From NCBI RefSeq assembly GCF_002797855.1, contig NZ_PGFB01000002.1:434001-498000 (forward strand): a DNA stretch of 64,000 bases. Direction: 5' to 3'. Source of the stretch: Compostimonas suwonensis (GTDB lineage Bacteria; Actinomycetota; Actinomycetes; Actinomycetales; Microbacteriaceae). A program made the translations under genes and the position numbers. A model generated the notes under the pieces. That model ran no database searches and was not told the DNA's origin. It saw only the letters and a program-made list of their open reading frames with translations. This document shows, one piece after another, positions 43,122-58,278 of the stretch. The stretch's first letter is position 1; every line of letters starts with the position of its first letter.

Positions 43122-44620
43122 TACTGCTGGGCTCGCTCCAGGACGAGCTCGCGCACGCGCGCTGCGTCAGCCTGGCCCTTCATGGCCTTCATCACGGCCC
43201 CGATGACGGCGCCGGCGGCCTGCACCTTGCCTTCGCGGATCTTGTCGAGCACGTCGGGCTGAGCGGCGAGAGCCTCGTCGATCGCGGCGATGAGCGCACC
43301 GTCGTCGGAGACCACGGCGAGCCCGCGGGCGTCGACGACCTCCTGCGGCGAGCCCTCGCCCGCGATGACGCCCTCGAGCACCTGGCGCGCCAGACGGTCG
43401 GTGAGCGTTCCCGCATCGACGAGGGCCACGAGCTGCGCGACGTGCGCGGGCGCGACGAGGCTCGAGGCCTCCACGTCCGAGGCGTTCGCGAGGCGTGCGA
43501 TCTCGCCCGTCCACCACTTGCGCGCGGACTGCGGCGAGGCGCCGGCCGCCACGGTCTCGGTGACCTCGACGAGGAGGTTCGAGTTGACGACATCCTGGAA
43601 CTCGAGCTCGGTGAAGTCCCAGTCGGCGCGCAGACGGCGACGGCGGGCCGCAGGGGCCTCGGGCAGCGCGGCGCGCAGTTCCTCGATGAGCTCGGGTGAC
43701 GGCACGACGGGCAGCAGGTCGGGCTCCGGGAAGTAGCGGTAGTCGTCGGCGTCGCTCTTCGGGCGCCCGGCCGAGGTCTCCCCCGTGTCCTCATGCCAGT
43801 GGCGCGTCTCCTGTGTGATCGTTCCGCCCTTGGCGAGGATCGCCGCCTGACGCTGGATCTCGTAGCGGATGGCGCGCTCCACGGAACGCAGCGAGTTGAC
43901 GTTCTTCGTCTCCGTGCGTGTTCCGAGGATGCCGGAGCCACGCGGGCTCAGCGAGATGTTCGCGTCGCAGCGCAGGTTGCCGCGCTCCATCTTCGCGTCG
44001 CTGATGCCGAGCGACACCACGATGTCGCGGATCGTCGAGACGTAGGCCTTCGCGAGCTCCGGCGCGTCTCTGTCGGCGCCGTAGATGATCTTCGTGACGA
44101 TCTCGACGAGTGGCACACCCGCGCGGTTGTAGTCGACGAGCGAGTACTCGGCGCCCTGGATGCGACCGGTCGAGCCGCCCACGTGCGTGAGCTTGCCGGC
44201 GTCCTCCTCCATGTGAGCGCGCTCGATCGGGATCTCGAAGCGGCGGCCGTCGGCCAGCTCGACCTCGACCTGGCCATCGAAGGCGATCGGCTCGTCGAAC
44301 TGCGAGATCTGGTAGTTCTTCGCGAGGTCGGGGTAGAAGTAGTTCTTGCGGGCGAATCGCGAGCTCTCGGCGATCTGGCAGCCGAGGGCGAGGCCCAGGC
44401 TGATCGAGTAGCGCACGGCCTGCTCGTTGACGACCGGCAGCGAGCCGGGCAGCCCGAGGCAGGTCGGGGTCACGTTCGTGTTCGGCAACGAGCCGAAGTT
44501 GTTCGGCGCGCTCGAGAACATCTTCGTCTTCGTGTTGAGCTCGACGTGCACCTCGAAGCCGAGCACGGGCTCGAACAGCTCGAGGGCCTTGTCGAAGTCC
44601 ATCAGTTCTGCGCGTGCCAC
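43121..44620 (-). CDS. gatB: Aspartyl/glutamyl-tRNA(Asn/Gln) amidotransferase subunit B
   Basis: The 499-residue subunit that binds tRNA and activates the misacylated amino acid with ATP in Gat[23 protein letters not shown] is the hallmark start, followed by [14 protein letters not shown], a hinge and a C-terminal YqeY-like tail domain (about 350-499, ending [12 protein letters not shown]). The GTG at 44620 overlaps the gatA stop. With GatC and GatA this is the only Asn/Gln tRNA amidation route visible in the window. Confidence 0.98.
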   Translation of the reverse strand: MARAELMDFDKALELFEPVLGFEVHVELNTKTKMFSSAPNNFGSLPNTNVTPTCLGLPGSLPVVNEQAVRYSISLGLALGCQIAESSRFARKNYFYPDLAKNYQISQFDEPIAFDGQVEVELADGRRFEIPIERAHMEEDAGKLTHVGGSTGRIQGAEYSLVDYNRAGVPLVEIVTKIIYGADRDAPELAKAYVSTIRDIVVSLGISDAKMERGNLRCDANISLSPRGSGILGTRTETKNVNSLRSVERAIRYEIQRQAAILAKGGTITQETRHWHEDTGETSAGRPKSDADDYRYFPEPDLLPVVPSPELIEELRAALPEAPAARRRRLRADWDFTELEFQDVVNSNLLVEVTETVAAGASPQSARKWWTGEIARLANASDVEASSLVAPAHVAQLVALVDAGTLTDRLARQVLEGVIAGEGSPQEVVDARGLAVVSDDGALIAAIDEALAAQPDVLDKIREGKVQAAGAVIGAVMKAMKGQADAARVRELVLERAQQ

Positions 44621-46164
44621 TAGATCGCACCTTCCTCTGCAGCGGACATTTCGGCGGGAGCGAGATCCGGCGCCCTGTTCAGGAGCGGGCCGCCCCACTG
44701 CGCCTCGAGCAGCTGTTCGAGCGCGCCGCCGACACCGTAGAGCCTCGCGTCGGCGCGAGCCGGGGCGAGGAACTGGATGCCGACCGGCAGGCCGTCTTCG
44801 TCGGCGAGGCCCGCCGGCAACGACATGCCCGGGATGCCGGCGAGGTTCGCGGGGATCGTCGCGATGTCGTTGAGGTACATCGACATCGGGTCGCCGCCGA
44901 GCTTCTCGCCCAGCTTGAACGCCGTCGTCGGCGCGGTCGGCGAGGCGAGCACGTCGACCCGCCCGAACGCCGACTCGAAGTCGCGCTGCACGAGGGTGCG
45001 CACCTTCTGGGCGCTGCCGTAGTAGGCGTCGTAGTAGCCGGCCGAGAGGGCGTAGGTGCCCAGGATGATGCGGCGCTTGACCTCGGGGCCGAAGCCGGCC
45101 TCGCGCGTTGCCGCCATGACCTGCTCGACAGTGCCGCCGCCGGGCGGGGTGACCCGCAGACCGAAGCGCACCGAGTCGAACTTGGCGAGGTTGCTCGAGG
45201 CCTCCGCGGGCAGGATGAGGTAATAGGCGGCGATCGCGTACTCGAAGCTCGGGGCGCTCACCTCGACGATCTCGGCGCCGTTCTTCTCGAGCAGGGCCAG
45301 GGCCTCGTGGAAGCGCGCGAGCACGCCGGGCTGGAAGCCCTCGCCGTCGAGCTGCTTGATGACGCCGATCTTCAGGCCCGCGACATCCGCTCGCCGCACG
45401 GCCTCGGCCATCGACGGCCACTCGTCGCGCAGGGAGGTCGAGTCGTGGGGGTCGTGGCCCGCGATGACGTCGTGCAGCAGCGCGGAGTCGAGAACCGTGC
45501 GCGACACCGGGCCGATCTGGTCGAGCGAGGAGGCGAGGGCGATCGCGCCGTAACGGCTCACCGCGCCGTAGGTGGGCTTGACGCCGACCGTTCCCGTGAC
45601 ATGGGCGGGCTGGCGGATCGAGCCGCCGGTGTCACTGCCGAGGGCGAGCGGCGCCTGGTAGCTCGCGACGGCGGCCGCCGAGCCTCCACCGGACCCGCCG
45701 GGGATGCGGTCGAGATCCCAGGGATTGTGGGTGGGGCCGTACGCCGAGTGCTCGGTGCTCGATCCCATGGCGAACTCGTCCATGTTGGTCTTGCCGAGCG
45801 GCACGAGGCCGGCCTCGCGAACCCGCCGCACGACGGTCGCGTCGTAGGGCGGGATCCAGCCCTCGAGGATGCGCGAGCCGCTCGTCGAGGGCATGTCGTT
45901 GGTCACGAGCACGTCTTTGATCGCGATGGGCACACCGGCGAGGGCGTGGAGCTGCTCCCCCGCTGCGCGTTTGCGGTCGATCTCGGCGGCCGTCTGGCGG
46001 GCGCCGTCTGCCGCGACGTGCAGGTAGGCGTGCACGGCCCCGTCGACGGCGGCGATGCGCTCGAGGTGGGCCGAGGTCGCCTCGAGGGCCGACACCTCGC
46101 CCGAGCGGAGCTTGTCGCCGAGGGCCGAGGCGGTCAGGCGGGTGATCTCGTCTGCGTGGGCCAT
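44620..46164 (-). CDS. gatA: Aspartyl/glutamyl-tRNA(Asn/Gln) amidotransferase subunit A
   Basis: The 514-residue glutaminase subunit of GatCAB, releasing ammonia from glutamine. The amidase triad is visible: Lys in [11 protein letters not shown], the cis-Ser in PGGSSGG-like [11 protein letters not shown] and the nucleophile Ser in [13 protein letters not shown]. The ATG overlaps the gatC stop by one base and has GGAGGAG upstream. Confidence 0.98.
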   Translation of the reverse strand: MAHADEITRLTASALGDKLRSGEVSALEATSAHLERIAAVDGAVHAYLHVAADGARQTAAEIDRKRAAGEQLHALAGVPIAIKDVLVTNDMPSTSGSRILEGWIPPYDATVVRRVREAGLVPLGKTNMDEFAMGSSTEHSAYGPTHNPWDLDRIPGGSGGGSAAAVASYQAPLALGSDTGGSIRQPAHVTGTVGVKPTYGAVSRYGAIALASSLDQIGPVSRTVLDSALLHDVIAGHDPHDSTSLRDEWPSMAEAVRRADVAGLKIGVIKQLDGEGFQPGVLARFHEALALLEKNGAEIVEVSAPSFEYAIAAYYLILPAEASSNLAKFDSVRFGLRVTPPGGGTVEQVMAATREAGFGPEVKRRIILGTYALSAGYYDAYYGSAQKVRTLVQRDFESAFGRVDVLASPTAPTTAFKLGEKLGGDPMSMYLNDIATIPANLAGIPGMSLPAGLADEDGLPVGIQFLAPARADARLYGVGGALEQLLEAQWGGPLLNRAPDLAPAEMSAAEEGAI

Positions 46165-46487
46165 CACTGCTCCTCCCCGAGGATCGCGGAGACCTTGAAC
46201 CGGTTGTCGGCCTGCTCCGGGGCGCCCGAGAGCACCTGCTCGATCGTGAGGGTCTCGCCCACGACGTCGGGGCGGAAGACGTTCTGCAACGGGATCGGAT
46301 GACTCGTCGCAGGCACGTCGTCGGTGGCGACCTCGCTCACCTTGGCGACGGACTCGACGATCTGACCCAGCTCGACCGTCAGACTCGCGATCTCCTCGGC
46401 GTTGAGGTCGATTCGGGCCAGCTGGGCCAGATGCGCGACCTGCTCGGCCGTGATCTCGGACGAGCCGTGAGCGGATGTTTGTGACAT
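46164..46487 (-). CDS. gatC: Aspartyl/glutamyl-tRNA(Asn/Gln) amidotransferase subunit C
   Basis: A 107-residue subunit that clamps GatA to Gat[20 protein letters not shown] and the conserved [15 protein letters not shown] segment are present. First gene of the gatCAB operon; a GGAG site precedes the ATG and TAGAAT (46531-46526) gives a -10 hexamer some 38 bases further up. Confidence 0.96.
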   Translation of the reverse strand: MSQTSAHGSSEITAEQVAHLAQLARIDLNAEEIASLTVELGQIVESVAKVSEVATDDVPATSHPIPLQNVFRPDVVGETLTIEQVLSGAPEQADNRFKVSAILGEEQ

Positions 46488-46525
46488 GCGTCTCCGTCAG
46501 TGTTGTCGGGGTGGGGTACCAGACG

Positions 46526-46531
46526 ATTCTA
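46526..46531 (-). promoter_or_regulatory. -10 element of gatCAB
   Basis: TAGAAT on the minus strand, five of six bases of TATAAT, gives a leader of about 30 nt with a normal ribosome site, unlike the leaderless promoters elsewhere in the window. Confidence 0.55.
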
Positions 46532-46595
46532 CCGGGGAGCACCAGCCGGGAGGCACCCCGGGAGGCGCTCCCCGCGCACTGCGCGAGAAGCGCCG

Positions 46596-48392
46596 TCAGG
46601 GCGCGCCGAAGAGCTCGTTGCCGTACTCGCGCAGGTGGTTGTAAGCGTCGGCGAAGGTCTCGGGCTCGGGCGCGTCCGGGGGGCCGTACTTCGCGAGCAG
46701 CAGTCCGAGCAGGCCCTTGGCGGGCGGGCTGAGCGGATCGTCGGCGTGCGCGTCACCCGGGTGCGGGGCATCCGCCTCGGGATTCGGCGGCAGGTACTGC
46801 GGGGTCGTGTGCGGCCAGTCGACCGGCTGCCGGGGGGTGGTCAGGTTGATGGCGTTGAAGAGGTCGTTGGCGCCGGCATCCCGTTTCGTCAGCGGCTCGA
46901 GGCCGTGCAGACGGGTCAGCGTCGCGATGAGGGCCGCGTGGTGCATCTCGTCGTTGATGATCGTGCCCGCCTTCGTGTAGGCCGAGATCGCGATCGCCGG
47001 CACCCGCGCGCCCAGGCGCTCGAAGCGGAAGCCCATCTCGCCCGGCTCGCCGTCGCCCGGCGGCAGGCCGTCCGGCGGCGGCACGTGATCGTAGGTGCCG
47101 CCGTGCTCGTCGAAGGTCACGAGCAGCATCGTGTTCATGGCGTTCGAGCCCTTCTGCGACGAGCTGCGGCGGATCGCCGAGTAGACCTCGTGCAGCAGGG
47201 TCTCCCCCGCCCGCACATCGGAGACGGCGCTGTTGACGACCTCCTCGCCGTCGACGTCGCTCTCGTGCACGCGTCCGACCGGCGGATGCATGTCGTTGTG
47301 GTTGTAGACCAGCCGCGGCTCGATGAAGGCGTACGCCGGGAGCGTGCCCTCCTCGACATCCTTGTAGAAGCGGTCCATGGTCGCGAAGTGCTCGGTCCTC
47401 CAATACCTTTCGAGCACCGGGGCGTGCAGCACTCCCGTGAAGGAGACGAGCTGCAGCTCGTCGAAGTAGACCCGCCAGGAGACCTTCTTGTCTTCGAGCC
47501 GGTTGAAGATCGTCGGGGTGCCCGACAGCGACGGGTCGAGCCACTTGTCGTAGCCGCCGTGCTGCTCGTTGCTCACGAAACTGTGCGAGGTTCCCGCGTG
47601 GAAGAAGGAGCGGTTGCAGAAGGTCTGCGACGGCACGGCGCAGTGCCAGTTGTCGTAGACCGCGAAGTTGCGTGCGAGGGTCGAGAGCACGGGCAGCATG
47701 TCGGGCGAGAAGCCGCCCATGACGGTGCGCAGCTCGTCGGTGGTCGGCTCCTGGCCCTTCTTGAGACGGCGGTAGTTGACGCGGTAGTCCTCGACGAAGC
47801 CCTCCATCGTGGCCTGCTGTCCGCGCTTCGGGGCGTTGAAGGGCTCGCTCATCGGGTTGTCGTAGAGATCAGCGTTGCTCGGCGGGTCGATGATGCCGAA
47901 GAGCTGGGTGTTGACGTGCGGATAGACCTCCCCGGGGTCGGGAGAGGGTTGCCGCATGACCGTGTCGGTGGGGCCCTCGTAGACGTGGGCCGGGATGACC
48001 GTGCCGTCCGGGGCCGTGTTGCTGTAGTCGCCGAAGCTCAGGCCGTCGAAGCTCTGTCCCTCCGGCAGGGAGTCGGCGTCGTAGAGGAAGCCGAGCAGGT
48101 TGTCGAAGGAGCGGTTCTCGAACATGAGCGTCACCACGTGGTCGAAGCCCGGCTCGCTGCGGGCGTCCATGGCCACGAACTCCTCGCTGCCGTCTTCGAG
48201 CCCGGCCCGGTGCCCGATGGCCGCCCCGATCGCGCCGCCCGCGACGCCGCCGACCACCACGCCGGCCGCGGCGATCCCGCCGGCCTTGAGGAAGGCGCGG
48301 CGCGAGGCGCCCGCGGGCTCGGTCTGCTCAGCCGGCTGCGGCGGCTCAGCCGGCTGCGCCGACTCCTCGGGGGTGCTGGTCTGCTCCGTCAC
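46596..48392 (-). CDS. Tat-exported phospholipase C/acid phosphatase-like phosphoesterase
   Basis: A 598-residue secreted protein. The Tat motif is SRRAFLK near residue 30, followed by a long Ala/Gly hydrophobic stretch. [16 protein letters not shown] carries the metal-binding Glu-Asn of the bacterial PLC/AcpA family, [14 protein letters not shown] the presumed catalytic Ser/Thr region, and [15 protein letters not shown] the Asp-Glu metal ligands. It likely cleaves phospholipid head groups or phosphomonoesters outside the cell. A degraded paralogue lies at 49917-51242. Confidence 0.92.
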   Translation of the reverse strand: MTEQTSTPEESAQPAEPPQPAEQTEPAGASRRAFLKAGGIAAAGVVVGGVAGGAIGAAIGHRAGLEDGSEEFVAMDARSEPGFDHVVTLMFENRSFDNLLGFLYDADSLPEGQSFDGLSFGDYSNTAPDGTVIPAHVYEGPTDTVMRQPSPDPGEVYPHVNTQLFGIIDPPSNADLYDNPMSEPFNAPKRGQQATMEGFVEDYRVNYRRLKKGQEPTTDELRTVMGGFSPDMLPVLSTLARNFAVYDNWHCAVPSQTFCNRSFFHAGTSHSFVSNEQHGGYDKWLDPSLSGTPTIFNRLEDKKVSWRVYFDELQLVSFTGVLHAPVLERYWRTEHFATMDRFYKDVEEGTLPAYAFIEPRLVYNHNDMHPPVGRVHESDVDGEEVVNSAVSDVRAGETLLHEVYSAIRRSSSQKGSNAMNTMLLVTFDEHGGTYDHVPPPDGLPPGDGEPGEMGFRFERLGARVPAIAISAYTKAGTIINDEMHHAALIATLTRLHGLEPLTKRDAGANDLFNAINLTTPRQPVDWPHTTPQYLPPNPEADAPHPGDAHADDPLSPPAKGLLGLLLAKYGPPDAPEPETFADAYNHLREYGNELFGAP

Positions 48393-48438
48393 GGCGTCCT
48401 CTCACGAACTGTGAGGAACAAGTGTATTGACGATCCGC

Positions 48439-49791
48439 TCAGCGGGTGATCCCGCCGAGCCGCACGGGTCCGATCGACGTGAACGAGGGGGTCTCCGCGG
48501 CGAGCTCGCCGCGCCCGAGGGCGATGAGCGCGAGATTGCGCAACGACCGACTGTTCTGCTTGAAGTACTCGTTGTGCCCGAACGAGCCGTCGAGAACCGT
48601 GTTCGACAACGGGTCCTCGCCGCCCTCGACGTCGAAGCTCCGGGCCCCGAAAGCCGCCGACCCGGGATCGGTGCCGAAGAACCCCGTTCCGACGACGGGG
48701 TCGAGGAGGGCCCCGCCCACCCAGACGTTGCCGTTCGCGACATCCAGGTCTTTCACGCTCTGCGTCGTCTCGCTGCCCGGGGTTCCCATCAGGGCGAGGG
48801 CGTCGACGGACACCTGCCCGCTGCGCAGGGTGATGAGCGCGGCGGTCGAGCCGTAGGAGTGGCCGAGCACGCTCACATAGGGCTCGTGGCCGGGTCGGGC
48901 CGAGCGGATGCCGGAGAGCGCCTGCTCGAGGAACCGCGCGCCCTCCATCGCCTGGCGCTCGCTGCCCACGGTGCCGAGCTCGGGGGTGTGATAGCCGATC
49001 CAGGCGACCGTGGCGATCCCCTCGTCCGGTCGCTCCGAGCGGGCACCCCCGCGGAAGTAGTCCTGCCACGCGCGTTCCGCGGTGTAGAGGGTCTGCGCGG
49101 TCGCCGTCCAGTCGACCAGCTGGTCCTTGACGCTGAAGTACATGCCCGGAACGAGCACGCTCACGTAGTCGGCCGTCGACAGATCTCCGACGACCACGGC
49201 CGCACGACCCGGGTAGACGGTGTCGAGTGCGAGCAGGGAGCGCTTCGGCTGCTTCGGCTCGCCCTCCAGAGCGCTGCTCACCGAGCGGAGCATCTCGAGC
49301 ACCTGTTTCGGATCGCCGTTCGGCGAGGTGGTGCCGGAGTCTGCGGCTTCCTGCGCCTCGCGTATGCTCTGCCCGAGCAGGGTGCGGTTCGCACGGTCGC
49401 GCACGATGAACGGCACGCCCTCGAGGTTGCCGACGAGCTGGGGCGCCGCCTGCACGAGGGCGCTCTGCCGCACGTCGTCGAGGCGATCCCACCACACGGC
49501 GACGTTGGCGGCGGCCGGCGGGGCGGCGAGCAGGTCGGTGACGGCCGTCGAGTTCGCACCCACGAACCGGGAGATGTCCCCGATCGACAGCTGACTGAGA
49601 CCGTTCAAGAGACCGGACGACACCAGGGAGCTGCCGGCGTCGGGGCCCGAAGGCGCGGCTCCGCCACCGGTCGTCAGCGATGGCGAGAGACCGGGGGTCG
49701 TCGTGACCTGCGCGTGGGAGGCTTGCGCGGGCAACACGACGATCGCGGCCACGAGTGTGGCTGCGACAAGAGCGGTAGGAACGAACCGCAC
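48439..49791 (-). CDS. Secreted alpha/beta hydrolase, DUF1023-like
   Basis: A 450-residue protein with a signal peptide (about 1-27, ending SHAQ) and an N-terminal helical region. The hydrolase domain contains the nucleophile elbow GHSYGS, preceded by YVSVLVPGM, WIGYHTPE and VWVGGALLDP, characteristic of the actinobacterial DUF1023 family (PF06259). The substrate is unknown; an ester or lipid is likely. It sits between a phospholipase C and its degraded paralogue. GTG start at 49791. Confidence 0.87.
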   Translation of the reverse strand: MRFVPTALVAATLVAAIVVLPAQASHAQVTTTPGLSPSLTTGGGAAPSGPDAGSSLVSSGLLNGLSQLSIGDISRFVGANSTAVTDLLAAPPAAANVAVWWDRLDDVRQSALVQAAPQLVGNLEGVPFIVRDRANRTLLGQSIREAQEAADSGTTSPNGDPKQVLEMLRSVSSALEGEPKQPKRSLLALDTVYPGRAAVVVGDLSTADYVSVLVPGMYFSVKDQLVDWTATAQTLYTAERAWQDYFRGGARSERPDEGIATVAWIGYHTPELGTVGSERQAMEGARFLEQALSGIRSARPGHEPYVSVLGHSYGSTAALITLRSGQVSVDALALMGTPGSETTQSVKDLDVANGNVWVGGALLDPVVGTGFFGTDPGSAAFGARSFDVEGGEDPLSNTVLDGSFGHNEYFKQNSRSLRNLALIALGRGELAAETPSFTSIGPVRLGGITR

Positions 49792-49900
49792 GAGAGTGTC
49801 GCCCTTCCGTCAGAGGGAACCAGTCGACTCCAACCGCATCGTATGGGGCAGGCTCCTCTTATGATATTGGCGGCCCGATCGGTGGCCCCTGGTTGGGGTA

Positions 49901-49915
49901 CCCCCTATTCGGGGG
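49901..49915. promoter_or_regulatory. CCCCC-N5-GGGGG palindrome upstream of the DUF1023 hydrolase
   Basis: CCCCCTATTCGGGGG lies between the PLC-like stop and the hydrolase start, with a second small inverted pair, ATGCC-GGCAT (49921-49936), next to it. G/C-block palindromes of this type are known as sites of NarL/LuxR-type response regulators, but no regulator is nearby, and a terminator role is equally possible. Confidence 0.4.
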
Positions 49916-49916
49916 C

Positions 49917-54814
<4,898 letters not shown>

Positions 54815-54904
54815 CGTACAAGTGTAGGCATGGGCGACCCGAATGCAGGAGCCGGCGTGATCCGGGGCCGGTTATGCGCCGATTCGAGGCGGATGCCGGT
54901 CGAT

Positions 54905-54920
54905 CTCCCGCATTCGGGAG
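54905..54920 (-). terminator. Hairpin between nifS and mnmA
   Basis: CTCCCG-CATT-CGGGAG, 16 bp, lies 46 bp after the desulfurase stop. There is no T-run on the minus strand. A second, long-range pairing (CCCGAATGC, 54838-54846; GCATTCGGG, 54910-54918) competes with it. Confidence 0.4.
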
Positions 54921-54966
54921 GCAAGGGGCTGTCGGTGGCCGGGGCGGCGCAGGGAGCAGGGCGGGG

Positions 54967-56190
54967 CTACGAGGCGAACGATGTCGTGCGGTCGGCGAAA
55001 CCCGCGCGGGAGGCCTGCTCGAAGGCGGCGGGCAGCGCGGCGAGGAACGCCTCGACATCGGCCTCCGTCGTCGTGTGGCCGAGGGTCACGCGCAGGGCGC
55101 CCCGCGAGTCCTCCTCGCTACGGCCCATGCCCGTGAGCACGTGCGAGGGCTCCGGGATGCCGGCCTGGCACGCGCTCCCGGTCGACACGGCCACGCCCGC
55201 GACGTCGAGCAGGAAGAGCAGCGAGTCCCCCTCGCAGCCGGGGAAGGAGAAGTGCGCGTTCGCGGCGATCCGCCCGCCGGGGGTCGGGTCTCCGTTGAGG
55301 CGCGCCGAGGGAACCCGCTCGGCGACGCCGGCGACGAGGTGCTCGCGCAGGGCCGTGAGCCGCTCGGCCTCCGGCTCGCGGTGCGCCTCGGAGAGCTCCG
55401 CGGCCACGGCGAAGGCCACAGCCGCCGCGACGTCCTGCGTGCCCGAGCGCACCTGGCGCTGCTGCCCGCCGCCGTGGATGAGCGGGGTCACGCTCGCCGA
55501 CCGGCTCAGCACGAGCGCGCCGATGCCCACGGGCCCGCCGATCTTGTGGGCCGAGACGCTCAGGGCGACGAGCCCGGCGTTGCCGACGCTGCCGCTCGAC
55601 GAGCGCACGGCGCCGAAGTCCAGCGGCACGTGACCGTAGGCGGCGACGGCGTCGGTGTGCAGGGGCACTCCGTAGCGTGCGGCGAGCGCCGCGGCATCCG
55701 CCACCGGCTGGATCGTGCCCACCTCGTTGTTGGCCCAGAGCAGCGAGACGAGGGCGACGGATGCCGGATCCTCGGCGAGCGCGGCGTCGAGGGCCTCGAG
55801 CGAGATGCGCCCGTGCTCGTCGACGGGCAGCCACTCGACCACGGCCCCCTCGGTGCGTTCGAGCCACTCGACGGTGTCGATCGTGGCGTGGTGCTCGCCG
55901 AGCGGAACGAGCACACGCGGGCGCGGGCGATCGCTCTGGCGGGCCCAGTAGAGGCCTTTGACCGCGAGGTTGACGGCCTCGGTGCCTCCGCCCGTGAGCA
56001 CGACCTCGATGGGGTCGCAGCCGAGCGTCGAGGCGATGCGCTCCCGCGCCTCCTCGAGCAGGCGCTTCGCCTCCTGGCCCGCGCTGTGGATGGAGGAGGG
56101 GTTGCCCACGACCGTCATCGCCTGCGCATAGGCGGCGATCGCCTCGGGGAAGAGCGGGGTCGTCGCAGCGTGGTCAAGGTAGACCGTCAT
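54967..56190 (-). CDS. Cysteine desulfurase, NifS/IscS-like
   Basis: A 407-residue PLP enzyme taking sulfur from cysteine. MTVYLDHAATTPLFP, the PLP Lys in VSAHKIGGPVG, His in GEHHATI and the active Cys in STGSACQAG are present. ATG 56190 is chosen because the TAGAGT hexamer (56203-56198) ends seven bases before it; ATG 56196 overlaps this hexamer's spacer. It likely feeds MnmA, encoded downstream. It is divergent from glgX across a shared, symmetrical promoter. Confidence 0.94.
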   Translation of the reverse strand: MTVYLDHAATTPLFPEAIAAYAQAMTVVGNPSSIHSAGQEAKRLLEEARERIASTLGCDPIEVVLTGGGTEAVNLAVKGLYWARQSDRPRPRVLVPLGEHHATIDTVEWLERTEGAVVEWLPVDEHGRISLEALDAALAEDPASVALVSLLWANNEVGTIQPVADAAALAARYGVPLHTDAVAAYGHVPLDFGAVRSSSGSVGNAGLVALSVSAHKIGGPVGIGALVLSRSASVTPLIHGGGQQRQVRSGTQDVAAAVAFAVAAELSEAHREPEAERLTALREHLVAGVAERVPSARLNGDPTPGGRIAANAHFSFPGCEGDSLLFLLDVAGVAVSTGSACQAGIPEPSHVLTGMGRSEEDSRGALRVTLGHTTTEADVEAFLAALPAAFEQASRAGFADRTTSFAS

Positions 56191-56196
56191 ACTCAT

Positions 56197-56203
56197 TACT
56201 CTA
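56197..56203. promoter_or_regulatory. Overlapping divergent -10 elements
   Basis: TACTCTA on the plus strand is the reverse of TAGAGTA on the minus strand. TACTCT (56197-56202) stands seven bases before the glgX ATG, and TAGAGT (56203-56198) seven bases before the desulfurase ATG at 56190. One seven-base element can thus open in both directions. Confidence 0.65.
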
Positions 56204-56209
56204 GAACGC

Positions 56210-58258
56210 ATGGCCCCTGGAGATCCCCTGCGCAATCTCGGCGTCAGAATCACCTCGCACGGCGGCGAGCTGCGGGTCTGGTCGCAGCACGCCGAGTCGA
56301 TGGAGCTCTGCATCTTCGACGAGAAAGACCCCAGCTGGATCACCAAGACGGTGCCCATGACGCGCGAGGGCGACGTCTGGGTGGGCCGCTCCCGCACCCT
56401 CGCCGTCGGCACGCGCTACGCGATCCGCGTCTCCGGCCCGGTGAGCCCCAACAACGTCTTCAACGCGCAGACCCTGCTCACCGAGCCGTACTCGCGCGGT
56501 CTCGTGCGGGTGTCGAACGACCAATGGCGCTCCCAGGTCGTCGACTCGGGCTTCGACTGGGGCTCCTCCTCGAAACCGCAGGTGCCGCTCGACAAGACCG
56601 TGGTCTACGAGGCGCACGTCAAGGGCATCAGCAAGCTCAACCCCGAGGTGCCGGCCGAGCTGCGCGGAACCTACGCGGGCCTCGCACACGAGTCGACCAT
56701 CCGCTACCTCACGGATCTCGGCGTGACCTCGGTCGAGCTGCTGCCCGTGCACGCCTTCGTCTCCGAGCAGCGCCTCATCAAGCAGGGCCTCACCAACTAC
56801 TGGGGATACAACACCCTCAACTTCTTCAGCCCGCACGCCCCCTACGCCACCCAGGCCGCGCAGGCCGCGGGGCCGGATGCCGTGCTCCGCGAGTTCAAGG
56901 GCATGGTCAAGCTGCTGCACGAGGCCGGGCTCGAGGTCATCCTCGACGTCGTCTACAACCACACGGCCGAGGAGGGCCTCGGCGGCCCGCGCACGAGCCT
57001 GCGCGGCATCGACAACGCCGTCTACTACCGGCAGGACGAGACCGGCGCGTACATCGACGTGACCGGCTGCGGCAACACCGTGGACTTCGGCCACGAGGTG
57101 CCCGTGCGGCTCGTGCTCGACTCCCTCGACTACTGGGCGAACGAGGTGCAGATCGACGGCTTCCGCTTCGACCTCGCCGCCACGCTCGGGCGCGACGCGA
57201 ACGTCGAGTTCACCCGCGACCACCCCCTGCTCACGGGCATCGTCGAGAACCCCCGCCTGGCCGGCGTCAAGATGATCGCCGAGCCGTGGGACGTGGGCAT
57301 GGGCGGATGGCAGACCGGCAACTTCCCCGACGGCTTCAGCGAGTGGAACGACCGCTACCGCGACAGGATGCGCGACTTCTGGCTCGACGACATCCGCAGC
57401 GTGCGCGAGACGGGCTCGGCGGGCTCGGGCATCGGCCGTTTCGCGACGCGTCTCGCGGGTTCGTCGAACACCTTCGCCAAGGAGCGCGGGCCCCTCGCCT
57501 CGCTCAACTTCATCACGGCGCACGACGGCTTCACCCTCGCCGACCTCACGGCCTACGACGTCAAGCACAACGTCGGCAACGGCGAGTCCAACCGCGACGG
57601 AACAGACAGCAACAACTCCTTCAACCACGGTGTGGAAGGGCCGACCAACGACCCGCAGATCCGGGCGACCCGGTTCCGCGCCATGCGCAACCTCCTCGGC
57701 ACCCTGCTCCTGTCCGCGGGCGTGCCCATGCTCACGGCCGGCGACGAGTTCGGGCGCACCCAGCGCGGCAACAACAACGCCTACTGCCACGACAGCGAGC
57801 TCACCTGGCTCAGCTGGACTCGCGACGAGGGGGCCGACGCGCTCCTGGAGCACACCCGGCGGCTGCTGCAGCTGCGGCGGGAGAACCCGGCCCTGCGCCC
57901 CGTGCGCTACGGCAGCTTCGGCGAGACGATCCCGAGCGCCACCCAGATGGACTGGTACGACGGCACGGGCGAGGGCATGTCGGAGGACGACTGGAACTCC
58001 CCCGAGAACCGCACGCTGCAGTACCTCGCGGCGAGCACCCCCGAGTTCGAGGACTTCAACCGCATCCTGCTCGTCGTGCACGCGCTCGAGACCGAGACGG
58101 TCGTGACCCTCCCCAGCCACGAGGGCGTCTCCGGCTACACCCTGCTCTGGAGCAGCGCCGACGACCGCCCGGGCGACGGCGAGGGCGACGTGCTCGCCCC
58201 GGGCGACACGGTCGAGCTCACCCCCACCTCGATGAAGCTGTTCCGCGCGAACGGCTGA
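56210..58258 (+). CDS. glgX: Glycogen debranching enzyme
   Basis: A 682-residue isoamylase-type GH13 enzyme that hydrolyses alpha-1,6 branches of glycogen left by phosphorylase. An N-terminal CBM48 (about 15-110), then the barrel with DVVYNHTAEE, GFRFDLAATLGRD (nucleophile Asp), KMIAEPWDVG (acid Glu) and ITAHDGFTLADL (third Asp). NSFNHGVEGPTND is typical of GlgX. It is likely leaderless. ybaK follows 20 bases after the stop. Confidence 0.97.
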   Translation: MAPGDPLRNLGVRITSHGGELRVWSQHAESMELCIFDEKDPSWITKTVPMTREGDVWVGRSRTLAVGTRYAIRVSGPVSPNNVFNAQTLLTEPYSRGLVRVSNDQWRSQVVDSGFDWGSSSKPQVPLDKTVVYEAHVKGISKLNPEVPAELRGTYAGLAHESTIRYLTDLGVTSVELLPVHAFVSEQRLIKQGLTNYWGYNTLNFFSPHAPYATQAAQAAGPDAVLREFKGMVKLLHEAGLEVILDVVYNHTAEEGLGGPRTSLRGIDNAVYYRQDETGAYIDVTGCGNTVDFGHEVPVRLVLDSLDYWANEVQIDGFRFDLAATLGRDANVEFTRDHPLLTGIVENPRLAGVKMIAEPWDVGMGGWQTGNFPDGFSEWNDRYRDRMRDFWLDDIRSVRETGSAGSGIGRFATRLAGSSNTFAKERGPLASLNFITAHDGFTLADLTAYDVKHNVGNGESNRDGTDSNNSFNHGVEGPTNDPQIRATRFRAMRNLLGTLLLSAGVPMLTAGDEFGRTQRGNNNAYCHDSELTWLSWTRDEGADALLEHTRRLLQLRRENPALRPVRYGSFGETIPSATQMDWYDGTGEGMSEDDWNSPENRTLQYLAASTPEFEDFNRILLVVHALETETVVTLPSHEGVSGYTLLWSSADDRPGDGEGDVLAPGDTVELTPTSMKLFRANG

Positions 58259-58278
58259 CGGCTGAACCGGAGGGCAGC

